A stretch of DNA of 64,000 bases from Theobroma cacao (GCF_000208745.1 NC_030852.1:26583471-26647470); one strand, 5' to 3'; shown: positions 41,702 to 54,900, counted from the stretch's first letter. Program-made: numbers and translations. The notes: generated by a model from the letters alone, not told the origin.

Positions 41702-43317
41702 CACATGCACTTACTTGTGTATTGCCAGCAAATATGGTAAGTAATCTAGCATACAGCCTACTCTTTCCATATATTGCACCCTACAAATTGGCATGTTATT
41801 GACAAAAATTATATTTAATATTGTCTATTTAAACATTTAACTTAATTCACTAAATCCAATAAAAATTATCTCCACCTAGAGTATCAAATCATTTTTCGAA
41901 ATTTTACACAATTAATCCCATAGGAAAACAGGAAATCGAGAGATACACTAACAAACTACTAAATGGAAATCCATAAAGAAACATATTAAGATTCCCAAGT
42001 ACTCTCTCTTTGTTCTACATTTTTTTTTGCTGTTTCCGTCTTGAACAAAAACCAAAATATATATCTAATTAACTCATAATTCACTCAAAATATAAAAAGA
42101 TGGACCAATGATCAAATTTCAATCAACAGTCCACAAAAAATTCATGATGAAGAAAGACAAATATGAGAATAGGAAAATATTTTATCGCTATAATCTTTTT
42201 TTTTTGAAAAGCATTTATGAATTTTCATTGATAATCAAGAATGGAGCATTCCTTTGTAGGGGATTTAATCGTTATAGTTGTCACTAATAAAGTGAAAATA
42301 TATGTTAAAAGAGCAACTTAATTTTAACTCAAATGATAAAAGTAAAAGAAAATAAAATTTGAATCGAGATTTGGTGTCTTAATTTTTTAATAAAAACAAG
42401 TCAAACAAGACGATGACAATGGCAACGAATGGGAGAAGCAAGAATGGGAGATCAAAATGTGATACTAAAAAATAGTTCAATTGTTCATAAATCAAATTTA
42501 ATTAAGTTAACCATCAAAGAGGATTAATTCATTGTTAATTAGTTTTTATCTTTTCCCGTTGATAAAAATTTAGGTCATTTGACTTGCTTTTAGTGGCGCG
42601 TGTATAAACGCTTACTGTTGGTGAAACTTAAACTATTTGACTAACTTTAAAAAGCGCGTGAATAAGCAAACTTGATTCTAATAATAATTGAGTGAAATTA
42701 ATAAAAGTGAATGTCTAATTTATTGAACATTTGAAAAAAAGCCTCATTACATTCATTCCAACTAATGCATTTAATGTGAAAATACTTTAGAAAATACATG
42801 TTACTTGGTTGGATTACTCAAGTTGGGACATCCTCCCCCATTCCATCAGGCAACACCCTTGCTTTCTCGTGAAAGAGCTCTACCTTGTCTTAAATTATCA
42901 TATATCCTCTATCAATTCCCTACTCGACCCCTTTGGCAACCCCCTTTATTTCACCAGATATTAGTGCCTCGGTTTGTAATTCTTTTGTCTCAATAGCTTG
43001 CAGGCCAACACTTGCTCCACCTTTCACTCATACAGTCGTACGTTGCCCTAACTTTTGCTGTAGACACAATTTTTTATTGTATTATTTTGTCTTTGTTATT
43101 TATTTTTAATTTTTATCTTATTTTATAATCAAAGTCAATTTAAAGTCCAATGCGTTTTAAAATTTCCAGCTTGGTCTTGGTCTTATAAATCTATTTGGTC
43201 CATGAAAATGTTGGACTTAGCATTAAGTTAAATTCAAGTAACCATTGGGCTTAACAGTTTGGCTCAACAGTTGAGCTTGTTTTAACAAACAGACCCAATA
43301 TAATTAAGTTGACTTCA
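39979..43317. other. Intergenic upstream of ORTHRUS
   Basis: Mostly AT-rich, with an (AT)n microsatellite at 41654-41700. 42820-43090 is less AT-rich, with short ORFs that match nothing I recognise. I see no supported gene. Confidence 0.45.
41654..41700. repeat. (AT)n microsatellite
   Basis: An uninterrupted AT run of about 47 bp. Confidence 0.95.
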
Positions 43318-43712
43318 TGTTTGGTCTAATTTTTTTTCAGCTTATCTATTTCTTAAAAATAAAAGTCAGGTCAAACATAATCTTTTGAAAAGCTCTTAAA
43401 AAAAAACTTTTTTTAAGAACAAAATTTAAAAAAAAAAGCTCCAAGGAGGAGCTTTTTCTTCTCTTCTTTTAAAAATACAAAAAAAAAATTTATTTTTGTT
43501 TCAAAAATATCCTCATTTGTTAAAAATAATTACAATATTACCCTCTTAAAAAAAAGAAATACCTTCTATGATAATTTTGACAAAAATTATAACTTATAAA
43601 AAAGAACTTATAAAAAAATTTTATCAAATAATTTTAACTTAATTTTAAAAGCTATTATTTTTCATAAGAGCTTCATAATAGCTTTTAAATTAGAAAAAAG
43701 TCAGGCCAAACA
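43318..43712. mobile_element. Probable MITE with TGTTTGG termini
   Basis: The left end TGTTTGGTCTAATTTTTTTT and the reverse complement of the right end TGTTTGGCCTGACTTTTTT form degenerate inverted ends about 395 bp apart. There is no ORF. A small central hairpin (AAGCTCCAAGGAGGAGCTT) lies near 43437. The target duplication is unclear. Confidence 0.45.
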
Positions 43713-43989
43713 GACTCTTAATGCAGAACAAACTAAGTGGACAGGATTAAGTTTAATGAACCAGGATTAATACTAAATGAATTGAAAGAACATTTTGGAA
43801 ACCAAGAAAAAAAATAAATAAAAATAAATAATGAAAATAAAATGAGAAAAGGAAAGGGCCAGCAGTGTATACGAGACAAGGTGCATTTGCACCTTGCTAG
43901 GTACAATTGTGACGCCAGAAATCCACATCTGGCAAAGGCTGGCACAGGCGGTATTAGTGTATTTTCAAAATCAAAGGTTACGTAACAAA

Positions 43990-45645
43990 ATGAAAAGCTA
44001 CCTTAACTCAAATATTATGTTATATAAAGTGATATAATGTGACTATTGGATTGTAAGCAGGTTTTCATATGAATAGTTATGTCAAAGATTATGTTTTATG
44101 GAATGAATAGTTGTCCTTTCATAAGATGATTATTGAAACAATACCTTTATTCAAAAATTGTGTCTTTCAAAACGTAAAGATGTCCTTTAGACAAAATGAT
44201 GCCTTAATGAAAGGGTTGTGTTCTTAAAGAAAAGACACTTGCAAATCGATATAAAGGATTTGTTGCCAACCATTTTGACACATCAAATCAAAAACAAAAT
44301 AAGAGTAGAAAATCAAGAGTAAGAAAAGTGTTGTGTTCTATTAACATAAACACTTAAGTTCCTATCAACTACAAAAGCGTCCAAATTCCTTATAATCTAC
44401 TTACTGCAGAAAGTAGACTCTAAGGTCGAACAACTTTGTAAACTCTTAGGTGTATCCAATGGTCTATTCTCATAAAGTGTAAGACGAAGCTAGATGTTGG
44501 CTTCATTGTATCTCTAAGGCTATTCGCATTATTCCCCTTTGCATACCGAGTGGTGGTGGCAAAATAAGTCTTAAAGATAACATCTATTGAAAGGCTCACC
44601 TTGAAGTCAATTTTTCCAATTCCTTGAATTTCTTCTAAACCTCATTTGCATCAACAGGCGAGTGCATCCCTAGCACTTGAAAGTACCTATAAAAATGGCC
44701 GAATTCCAAATAAAAAAAAAACCCTAAGATTCCCTAGTAGTAGCAGCCAGAGAAAACCTAGCAGTTAATTTAAAAAAAAAACAATAGCCAAAAAAGCTTC
44801 AAAAAGATGGCTAAAAACCCTAAGAACAAAAAAATCCTAGCCTCTATCAACTGGTAAAATATCACAATCCCAACCAAAAAATAAAAGCAACAAAAAAAAA
44901 TATAAAAACAGAGTTGGATTTTCAAAGAGTGAAGAGATAGGGTTTGAGATTCGGTTTTGGGATTTTAGAGAAGGGAGGAGTTGTTGGTTGAAATAGTGAA
45001 AGGGAAGAGGTTAAAGGTTTTGGGGCTAATATTTTCAATTAAAGAATAAGGGAAAGTCTTTGGCTAGAGAAAAGGAAGAGTTTAGTCGCTCGTAGAGAGA
45101 GAAAACAAAAGGAAGAAAAGGAAGGGAGGGGAGAAACAAAGAGTTTTTATACCTAGCTAGCAAATGACGTCATTTTGGGCGTGAAAAGGTGAGAGTTTCT
45201 TTAGCCAAAAATGGCGTAGTTTTGGAGAGGCAAAAGAGCTTGTGCGCAAGCACCAAACGGTACATTTCACAGGAGGTTCATGTGAAGCAAGCTTCTGTTC
45301 TTTCTATTGGTCTGGTTTTTCTTCGGTTAATTTGAGCTCAAGCTTTGGGTAAGTTTCAGATCTCTGGTTTATGGGGCTTGTGCTTTGGATATTTGTGTTG
45401 ATTGGTTTTATTTTAAAAATTTTTAATATAGTTTTATGAAAATAATATACATATGAAAAATATATTGTAAAATAGTAAAATAAAATATATTAGTGCTATA
45501 GTATGAATATTAGAAATATGGGAAAGAAAGTTACTTAAATAGAAAAATGGAAAATATATAGTTATAAAAAAATAGACTTTTATACATGAAATCAAATATA
45601 AGGAAAATAAAATAGGTAATAGAAATGAAATATTTAGCTATACAA

Positions 45646-45695
<50 letters not shown>

Positions 45696-46650
45696 TATAT
45701 ATAAAACTAAAAAATATGATATAATAAAATTATAAATATAAAAATAGGGTAGATGTTTGGATTTATTCCGATGATGGAATTTCATCCGAAAAGACAAAGA
45801 GTTGTTATTTTTGGGAAGACTTTCCTAAGAACGGAATTCAATTAAAGTTTTCTCCGAGAAGTGTTTGGATAAATCCTAATTTTGTATTTCAACATTCTGA
45901 TTAATTCAAGCAATTGCTTTAAAATTAATAAAGAAATAAATTCATGTAATATTCTATCTAAAATTAAAATTGATATAGTTATTAATTAATTTAAACAATT
46001 ATTGCAAATAAAAGATTAGTTGTTTATTCAAAAATAGTTTGAAAAATAAAATAATAATAACGCATAAAATTAATGAAAAATTATAGATTTGAACAGAACA
46101 TTTTTTAAAAGTATATAGTAAAAATAAATGAGGCATTAAAGTTACATTAAACTTTTAAATATATATTTATATAAATTGTAATGAACAAAATTATATTCAT
46201 CAATGCGCTTATGTTACATGTTAATTTTGTTAATAGGATGAGAATTCCAATGATGGGATTTCCTCGAAAAACTTGTAAAGATGAGTTCTTCCGGAGACAT
46301 TCCTAAGTGAGGAAAACTTCGAGGCTTCACCAAAACATTGGGATGCTCTATGAAAAATTTTTCGATACTAGGTTTTCACTTCTCGTTATTTAAAATTGAT
46401 AAATCATGACAACATTTCATAATTGCATCATATGCATCTGTAAAGCTGAATAATCAAACTTTAGTTTAAAGAATAATAAAATAAATAAATAAACAAAGGT
46501 TAGAGAAACATAAGAGTAAAATTAAAAGTTAAGGTTGATATAGGATAACATATGATTAAATGGTATCGTTCGTGAAACGGGTGTCACGGGATGCTAATTC
46601 TTCCCCGTGAGTAACTGTACTCCTGAACTCAATTCTAAAAAATCACAGAC
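43990..46650 (-). mobile_element. Non-coding/LTR-like part of a decayed gypsy element
   Basis: This lies directly 3' (minus orientation) of the integrase remnant. On the minus strand there is a promoter-like stretch: AAATGACGTCATTTG, then GGTATAAAAACTC, then a C/T-rich leader. That arrangement is usual in plant gypsy LTRs. About 46560-46640 carries the CACGGGGAAGAATTAGCATC word found near LTR element ends. An (AT)n run interrupts it at 45648-45692. LTR borders and the second LTR are not visible, so extent is approximate. Confidence 0.4.
45648..45692. repeat. (AT)n microsatellite
   Basis: An uninterrupted AT run of about 45 bp within the retroelement remnant. Confidence 0.95.
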
Positions 46651-46779
46651 CAAATTATTATTCTTTAGACGGACCTAAAATCAATTTAGGACTTTGTTGA
46701 AAGGAACAAATTTAATAAGTAACTAATTGCACCTAGACAAAAAAAAATTGATGACAACTTCATAATTTTTCTACGTCTA

Positions 46780-47755
46780 GCGATCGGGTCTTTAGGCCCA
46801 CACGTTACGACAGTGGCTCACCCCTCCTGCTAATCCACATGGTAAGACATCAACAATAATGATGTGGAACACTAGATGGACTTCAGTTTGGGCACCAACT
46901 CCAGCTTGTATGCCACCATGCAAATCCTCTTCAATACTCAATAAAGCCCCTCGTAGCGCTTAACCAATCACTTATGGAGCCCCCTGTGTCTTAACACTAA
47001 ATGAAGCTTCACCATCACTAAGTCTCTCACCTTTAAATGTGCTTCCTTCTGAAACTAATCAGTCCACTTCTTCGCTCTCTTGGTGACCTTATGTAGACAA
47101 GCCGAGCAAACTCCTGTTACTCATGCCAAACTCGAGCATACTGGTATGTTGCGTGTGCTAGACCAGTGTATCCCATTTCCACGACACTCGACATGAGAGG
47201 TTACTGCCCGATCACTACTTGGAAAGAGCTTTGTCCCGTCACCTCACTACGTTACAGGTTGTGTGAAAGCTGCACCATGCTCAACCACCTTGGCCAGTTG
47301 ACTTGTGTGCTGCAAATAAAATGGCGCAAATATAATTCCAACAAGACATTCACCCTCTCGGTCTGATCATCCGTCTAGGGGTAAAACTCAGTTGAAAAGT
47401 TAAGTTCAAAACCCAACAGTACAAAGAGCTCAACCTAGAACCATAATTCCCATAAATCGACCATCCTTGTCACTTGTGATGGTTCTTGGCACACTCCAAT
47501 ATCTGACCACGTATCTCACAAATAACCTCGTTGCTTTCTTGGTAAGACACTCTCGTTGGCAAGAGCAAAAGTAACGTATTTGGAAAACCAATCCACCACG
47601 ACCATGATATTCTCCACCTTCGGAAGTCTTATGATGAAGGCGATACAGAAAGTTTCTCTGCTCTCATGGTTTCTAGAGGAAAGGAACAGGGTTACATGCG
47701 CCACCAAAATCCGATTCATTTCCTTACATTTATGAGCTTTTCCCTCAACAAACAA
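46780..47755 (-). pseudogene. Ty3/gypsy integrase remnant
   Basis: On the minus strand, in broken frames, the integrase core order is kept. First comes FIIRLPKVENIMVVVDWFSK with the first catalytic Asp. Then, after a frame change, WSVPRTITSDKDGRFMG with the second Asp. Then FSTEFYP, TDDQTERVNVLLELYLRHF and downstream words such as VRDLVMVKLH. These match Ty3/gypsy integrases of plants. Several stops and at least one frameshift are present, and no intact protease, reverse transcriptase or RNase H is seen. It is a dead 3' portion of a retroelement. Confidence 0.85.
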
Positions 47756-48018
47756 ATAAATTAGAGTCAGAAATGTTCTTACTGCCTTTTCTTTTTAAAG
47801 ATCAATAAAGAATCATTCATGCCGATTGCCAAACTTTTGAATGTCGCTACAATATCAAGCTGCCGATTATTACGTTACTGAAACATGCATCTCTAGTTCC
47901 CGAACCAAAAAAACAGAACAATAGCATAATATCGCAGGTCCATTCGCTCATTGGAGAAGTACCAAGGTTCTTTTTATTATAATGACATTGACAATGCCAA
48001 CAAACTTTACGAATTTCA

Positions 48019-51000
48019 TCAAGAATTCAGGGGAAAGGGGCTGATGCGTTTCCGCCAAACCACATGCTGAATTGCCGATGAAGGTGATAAGCCCAGGGGG
48101 ATCCGAGTGTCCAGGCATGGGGTTTGTGGACTCAGAGCTTGCAAATGACTCCCAATGACTGGACTGTGAGAGAATGCAGGTCTTTCTCTCCTAGATTGAT
48201 GACGCTTGTTGTTGCTCTCAAAGTACAGAAGTTCTTTAGGCCCCATGGGACTCCCAGGTGTCTCAAACTTCCTCTTCTTCCTCTGCAGTTCCCACACTAG
48301 CTTGTAATCGTTTGCTTCAGCTTCCTCCCTGCCAAAGAACTTCAGGGAAGTAAAACAGTAAGAGCAGTTTCCCAACACCGTCCAACAGTCCCCATAATTT
48401 GCCCTTCAAGTGATTCCCCATCCCATTTGCAAGTTTAATGCAAATGCTCTTGCGGCCAAAGCAATCACTGTGCAGTTCACATGTCTTACTTCCAGTAATT
48501 CATGCAGAATGTATTGACGTCAATGTACCTTCTGATTTTTTCCATTGACTACAATAAAAAGAAACAGAATAGCTTAAAGGAATAATGGGTTTCATTATGC
48601 CTCTAAAATCTGTTCTCTCAATAGACTGTGCGAAAAGAATTATCAAAGAAAGCTTAAAAAGAATTTTCTTTAATAAATCATAATGAACTCCTGAAAGCAT
48701 AAAAAATGTACAAAAAATAATGGTAGCTAGAAGTTAAGAGATAGCTATAGAACTAAAACCAATGATAAACAAAGCAAATCATGGCATTGTTAAGACATCC
48801 TAAAAATCAATTTGCGCACCGAAAAGAATTTGCCCATTGTCTGTCTTAGTAGTGGACCGGGTGGTAACCATGCCAATGTCATAACAAGGAACGTGAGGAG
48901 AAAATTGAACTTCAGTTGTCTTTTCATCATTTAGGACACGTTTGTTTGGGCAGGGGCACAGTGGAAAATTCCGGGTGGAACCCCCCACACTGCACTGCCC
49001 AAACAAGCAGGCCCTAAATCAGATTGTTTAACCAAGAGAGTATTATGACTGCAATGTAATTTCCAATCAATTGATATTTTTATTTATATTTAAAAAAAAA
49101 AAGAAAGACAAAATAAAAAATGAATAGAAAACCAAAACCAAATAAACAAAAAGTAAAAAACCAAAACAAAAGCCCAAACTAAATCAAAGGAGTAGTAACT
49201 AAAAATAATCCACTATCGTATTGCATTGACCACTGATTGATTAATAAATTACTAATCCACTCAGGTCAAGTTAATTAGAGGCTAAGGAGTCAGCAATTGT
49301 TCATCGCTTGGTGGTTAGCCGTGAGTGGCAGCCCTTAAGCTATACCGATGCTCCTTTTTGGACTACTAAACCTAGGGTTCGTACTTGGAACTGAATAGGA
49401 GAAAGCTTCTTAGGTCAGGGGTTCATTACATCAGACTGAAATAGTGAGATCTACAATGTAAAAGGCCTAGAAAAATGTACCTTTTGTGAAACAAGATGTT
49501 CAATATGCTCTTTTTCGATACCGGCAAGGAACTCAAGGTATTCGTTCAATCTCATCATCTTTTCTTCCGACTCCTTTAGCTTGCACAATGCCTTGATCCT
49601 TCCCTCCTCCGCTATTTTGATCCTCCTTCTTGCTTCCTCTAACTCAATCCTACCATTTCTCATAGATCTTTCCATCTCATCCACAATGGCCAGCAAGCGC
49701 GCACATGTTCCAAACTTCAAGTCAGCTTTCAGGCCTTTGACATAATCCACCATCGGGTTACACATTTGTTTAGTTAAATCTTGCATTAGGCTCTGTATAC
49801 CATCCTCTACCGAGCTAAGGACTGCATCTGTTTTATCATATATGACTTGAAGAAGCTTCCGTGTGATCAGAATGGTGTCGTGGTTTTGACTTTGAAGAGA
49901 CATAAAATTGGAGGCTTTCTGGAAAAGTTTTTGGAGGAAGCCCCGCCAAGTGGCAAGGCTCTCAAGAATGTCGTCCCCGTGAGAACTGACTCGGTTTTCA
50001 ATTTGTCTAAGCAGGTGGACAAGCTGCGTTTGTTGCTTCTCAAAAAATTCTTTGCCTGCTGTCGTGGCCTTAGTAGCCCAACTTTCTTCCTGCAAAGTTG
50101 AAAATCTCGGTAAAAATGTGAAAGATGATTTACTTTAACACTTACGTTTGGTAGGAGAGAAAGAGGGAGGAGGGAAAGGCAGTGGAGAGATGAAGGAAAA
50201 TGGATGGATTTACACATTTTTCTTCCCTTCAAATCTAATCTTTTCAAATTGGGAAGAATTCATTCTTTCTACTTAAGTTAATCATTTTATATATTTACAA
50301 TTTTATTTTTAATCTTTTTTTCTCTATTTCCTACCTTTCATATTAAATACAAAGAACGAAAAAAATCACTTTCTTGCCTCTTCTTTATTTTTTCTTTTTT
50401 CTCTATTTTCCTTTCTTTCTACCAAACTTAGTGTAAATGTTCTCTTTGATTATGCAAAGCCATGGCAGAATCTCCAACTGCAATCAATTTACAAGTAAGA
50501 GAAAGTAGTAGGAGTTAGATAATCTTCACCCAAGTTATATATCTTCATAACATTTGAAGGTACTATATGAGCTGAGTTTTGTATTAAAACATCACATAAA
50601 CCCAATATTCTTGGCTGATTTCTTTTTACTCTGGCGAATTGAGAAATTTGGTTACTGTTGGGGACTGAATTTTGATATTTAATTCTAACATTGGTCATGT
50701 AAAAGTTCTGCGAATAAATGATTTAAGATGAGAGTCCAGGGGCTGAATTAAGATCGCAGGAGCTACTATCCCTACCTTACTGGAAAGGAGCTAAATAAAG
50801 ACTAGAAGTGTGAACTTTGAACTTGATTAAATGTGCTCGCGAAACGAAAATAAATGAATTCTACAAAATTTATGAAATTCATTTCTATTTCATTGACAAT
50901 CTACCATATTACCTCTCTGTGAATCTGATTGTCCCATTCTCCTCCGGCGGCAGTTGGTGATACCACTGGTGATTCGGTTATGAGACGGCTCCTGCAGAAT

Positions 51001-51497
51001 CCCTGCCATGAAATCAAATATCTTTGTTTTTTTTAAGAAGAGATGAAGGAATAATATAATTCGTGAATTTAGGTTCTAAAAATTTAGAGGAGTTGATTAC
51101 AGGGGAGAAATCAGCATCGACGATGATAGTGGTGAATCGTCCTTCTTCAGCCATTTCCTCTGTTTTCAAACCGACCAGTTTCATCAACGGAATCGCCAAG
51201 GAAGAGAACACCTCCTCTGCCTGGGAAATAAAAAAGAAATCAACGACGATTCCTCCTTTTAATTTCTCAAAAAAGAAAAACACGAAATCAACGGAAGTGG
51301 AACGAGGAAAATCACGATCAGTAAGAGAAAAAAAAAAATCAGAGCAATACTTCAGCCAAACCGATTTTGATCTGCAATTTTAGTTGGTGATAAGCGATCT
51401 TCACTTGCTCCTGCTGTGAAACTAGTCTCTTAAGCTTGACGCCGATCTCAGCCGTTGATTTAGACGCCGAGATCTGCAGTCTCCGTCGTTTCTCCAT
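48019..51497 (-). CDS. Unrecognised coiled-coil protein, ~423 aa
   Basis: Minus-strand exons: 51351-51497, 51101-51220, 50913-51002, 49481-50089, 48019-48324; phases close to 423 aa. The first exon begins MEKRRRLQISASKSTAEIGV. Residues ~100-320 are strongly helical with heptad-like Leu/Ile and charged residues (for example MERSMRNGRIELEEARRRIK), so a long coiled coil is likely. The C-terminal exon is basic and Ser/Pro-rich (KRKFETPGSPMGPKEL, SRRERPAFSHSP) with possible SP phosphorylation sites. I do not recognise the family. It is neither a kinesin nor a standard tethering factor by any motif I can see. The last intron (1,156 bp) holds a hairpin MITE. Its acceptor is chosen for phase (AGGGAG|GAAGCT); an acceptor four bases earlier would create an immediate stop. 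It is divergent to the GlyRS gene, with ~250-410 bp between starts. Structure is well supported; function is unknown. Confidence 0.8.
48929..49019. mobile_element. 91-bp hairpin MITE, Tourist/Harbinger-like ends
   Basis: The two 25-bp arms match at 21 positions. Left is ATTTAGGACACGTTTGTTTG; the reverse complement of the right is ATTTAGGGCCTGCTTGTTTG; both continue GGCAG. GGGCCTGTTTG-like ends are common in Tourist-type MITEs. It sits in the last intron of the coiled-coil gene. The flanking trinucleotides read TTA and TAA, which does not prove a target duplication. Confidence 0.6.
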
Positions 51498-51746
51498 TTT
51501 TGGCGGGAAATAATCCAACTGTAACTGTAAAATGGAACCTATGCTCTCAAGCCTTCATTTCAAAATTATGAAACTGAAGAGTTTATGTACGGTAAGAGTT
51601 GTCCGAAGAAAAACCAATTAAAAAAAAGAAGAAAAAGAAAAGGCAAAAACTTCACCGTTTCTTTCAAGGCACCGGAAATATCTTACTGGACCACAGGGTT
51701 ATTCCCTAGATATTTCACTATTTTTGGAATCTCCTAGCTAGGCAAC
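51498..51746. promoter_or_regulatory. Shared divergent promoter region
   Basis: Only ~250 bp separate the start of the coiled-coil gene (minus) from the first ATG on the GlyRS side (plus). No TATA box is evident for either gene. The spacing suggests a bidirectional, housekeeping-type promoter. Confidence 0.5.
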
Positions 51747-51818
51747 ATGGGTGAAAATGACGGCGGAGGTCAAAAAGATCCGAAAAGAAAATATCGAAGA
51801 GAATATCCTAATCGTTAA
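51747..51818 (+). other. In-frame upstream ORF of GlyRS
   Basis: An ATG in strong context (A at -3, G at +4) opens 23 codons (MGENDGGGQKDPKRK at the start) and stops at TAA 51816-51818. It is in the same frame as the main start at 51909, and the 30 codons between are open and Arg/Ser-rich. Whether it is translated is unknown. Confidence 0.5.
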
Positions 51819-51908
51819 ACCACTGAAAGCAGGCTTCGGCGCTCAGAAATTGCCTTGCGAAATCACTCGCGGAGAAGCAAAAAGGCGAACACGGCCAAAA
51901 CCAACGGC

Positions 51909-54900
51909 ATGGCGAGTTACGGTGACAGTGACGTCGTTAACCGGGATGCTTTCCGTCAAGCCGTCGTTAACACCCTCGAACGCCGTCTCTTCTACGTTCC
52001 GTCGTTTAAGATATATGGTGGTGTTGCCGGGCTTTACGATTACGGGCCACCTGGCTGCGCCGTTAAGTCTAACGTCCTAGCATTCTGGCGTCAGGTTAGC
52101 CTTTTCATATCTCAACTTCCTACTGAAAATGTGAAGTCTTTAGCTGTTTGCTAAGAATTCGTTGCTGTTCACTACGTAGGGGATTTTTGAAATAAGATTC
52201 TTGGATTTGATCCTTGAACCTTAAACATCTTGGGGATAACAATCAATAAACCAAGTTTGCTAATTCTTTATTAGTTGAAATTTTATAACAGCATTTTGTG
52301 TTGGAAGAGAATATGTTGGAAGTGGACTGCCCATGTGTAACGCCAGAAATTGTGTTGAAAGCGTCGGGTCATGTGGATAAATTCACTGACCTTATGGTGA
52401 AAGATGAAAAAACGGGAACTTGTTTCCGCGCCGACCATTTGCTTAAGGATTTTTGCAAAGATCAGCTGGAGAAGGACATTAATGTGACAGCAGACAAGGC
52501 TGCCGAGTTGAAGCATGTTCTGGCTGTATTGGATGATCTTTCTGCTGAAGAATTAGGTGAAAAGATTAGGGAGTATGGGATTGTTGCTCCTGATACTAAG
52601 AACCCACTTTCTGATCCTTACCCTTTCAATCTCATGTTCCAAACATCAATTGGTCCGTCCGGGTTGAGCCCTGGGTAAGCTTGTGGGTTCTGTTTATTGC
52701 ATACGCTTTTTTGGGATAGCTTCGTGTGTGTAATGAGCCTTGATTTTATTGATTTGAAACATGCAGGTTTATGCGCCCTGAGACGGCTCAAGGCATATTT
52801 GTCAACTTCAAGGATCTCTTTTACTATAATGGGAACAAGCTCCCTTTTGCTGCAGCGCAAATTGGTCAGGCGTTTAGAAATGAGGTATAAAACCTTCAAT
52901 ACGAGATACATATCTTTTATTTTTAGTGGAGACTTATTGTTGTAACTGTTATCTTTGATGAAGTTGATTTCACTCTGTCCTCTGCTTCTTCTCTGTTTCC
53001 AACGTCATTCCCGTAGTAGTAATTGACTAGGGAACAGTGGAAGGAGCTATTCTAGTTTGAGAATTCTGCACTACTGAGCCCAGCTCTACCCAGCCAAATC
53101 TTGTTGAAAATTTTTATGGGTTTCCCAACTCAGACATTCTCAAATCCGCTTCCATTTCCTTCTGATCACAGTGATGCTAGTTATTTGTTAAACGTTGACC
53201 TAAAGGCTTTCATGTGGTAGTAATAGTCGCTATGCTGGAATGGCAAACATTGGTGGTAAGAATAGAGGCTGTTGCAGTAGCAGTCTCTTAATTCATTCTT
53301 CACCAAACAGCACTATCCTTTTTCTTCTTTTTGTGAATATGAAGCTTATATCGCACTAAAAATGAGGAATTTAACTATTATCTGGAAAATTCAAACTACA
53401 GATATCTCCCCGCCAAGGTCTCCTAAGAGTTCGTGAATTTACACTAGCCGAGATTGAGCATTTTGTGGATTCTGACGACAAGTCACACCCCAAATTTTGT
53501 GAAGTTTCCAATTTGGAATTCTTAATGTTCCCAAGGGAAAAACAAGTGTCTGGACAACCCGCAAAACGATTACGCCTTGGTGAAGCAGTTTCAAAGGTTG
53601 GTTGGTTTATGTCCAATTTAATTTTAGCTTATACCTAGCATCTATCTCTCAAGCATGCTATTCATCATTGATTGTGTGACTATTTATTGTTTGCTCAGGG
53701 CATTGTCAACAATGAGACACTGGGCTATTTTATCGGAAGGGTGTATCTTTTCTTGACATGTCTGGGTATTGACAAAGATCGACTCCGTTTTAGGCAGCAC
53801 CTGGCCAATGAGATGGCTCATTATGCAGCAGACTGTTGGGATGCTGAAATTGAATGCTCTTATGGCTGGATCGAGTGTGTTGGTATTGCAGATAGATCTG
53901 CATATGATTTGAGAGCTCACACGGTAAGTGAACAATAAAACTCAACCTGAATATCCGACTTCATAGGCGTTTGAAGCCATGGCACTTTCCTTAAATATTT
54001 TGAAATAGAGGAAAAGGAAAACAAGTAAAACAACACACCTGTCTATCTTCTTGTTTTCTTTTTTCAGCTAAGATATCAAGTAATTTATTGTCGGATACAA
54101 ATTTATTGATGTAAACATGAATGTTTCTTCTACCCTTTAATAGGATAAGAGTGGTGTTGCCCTCGTGGCGCATGAAAAATTTTCAGAACCAAAGGAAGTG
54201 GAGGTAAGTCTCTTAAATTTATCAATTATGAATAGTCTTATAGTTGTTTAATGACTTTTTTGCCACTTTATGATTTCAGAAACTTGTTATTGCTCCAGTT
54301 AAAAAGGAGCTGGGCCTTACATTCAAGGGTGACCAGAGGATGGTTTGTGAAGCACTGGAGGTAAATAAATTAATTTGTGATGGGTGTGTGATGCACAAAT
54401 TGGTGAAATAGAGAAAATAATGAGACGGCGGAAGGTTTAGGTGTGGCCTATTGTTAATATATCCAATCCCTTATCTTCGATATGAGGTTTTTTACAACAA
54501 ACTCTAGTGAACTGTGCTGCATTTCCTCCTGCAGGTCATGAGTGAAAAAGAAGCTATGGAAATGAGAGCCAATTTGGAGTCCAAGGGGGAAGCGGAGTTC
54601 CATGTATGCACTCTTGCGAAAGATGTCACCATAAAGAAGAACATGGTGACAATCTCCAAGGAGAAAAAGAAGGAACATCAGAGGGTTTTCGTTCCGTCAG
54701 TGATTGAGCCATCTTTTGGTATTGGACGGATAATCTACTGTCTTTATGAGCATTCATTCTACACAAGGCCTAGCAAGACTGGTGATGAGCAGTTAAATGT
54801 TTTCCGCTTCCCTCCGCTCGTGGCACCGATCAAATGCACAGTGTTCCCACTAGTGCAAAATCAACAATATGAGGAAGTTGCTAAACACATTGCCCAAATA

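Noticed and set aside
45531..45797. 88-codon minus-strand ORF rich in Ile/Tyr
   Set aside because: It is created by an (AT)n microsatellite.
47166..47366. Plus-strand ORF in the integrase remnant
   Set aside because: Antisense to integrase-like sequence on the minus strand.
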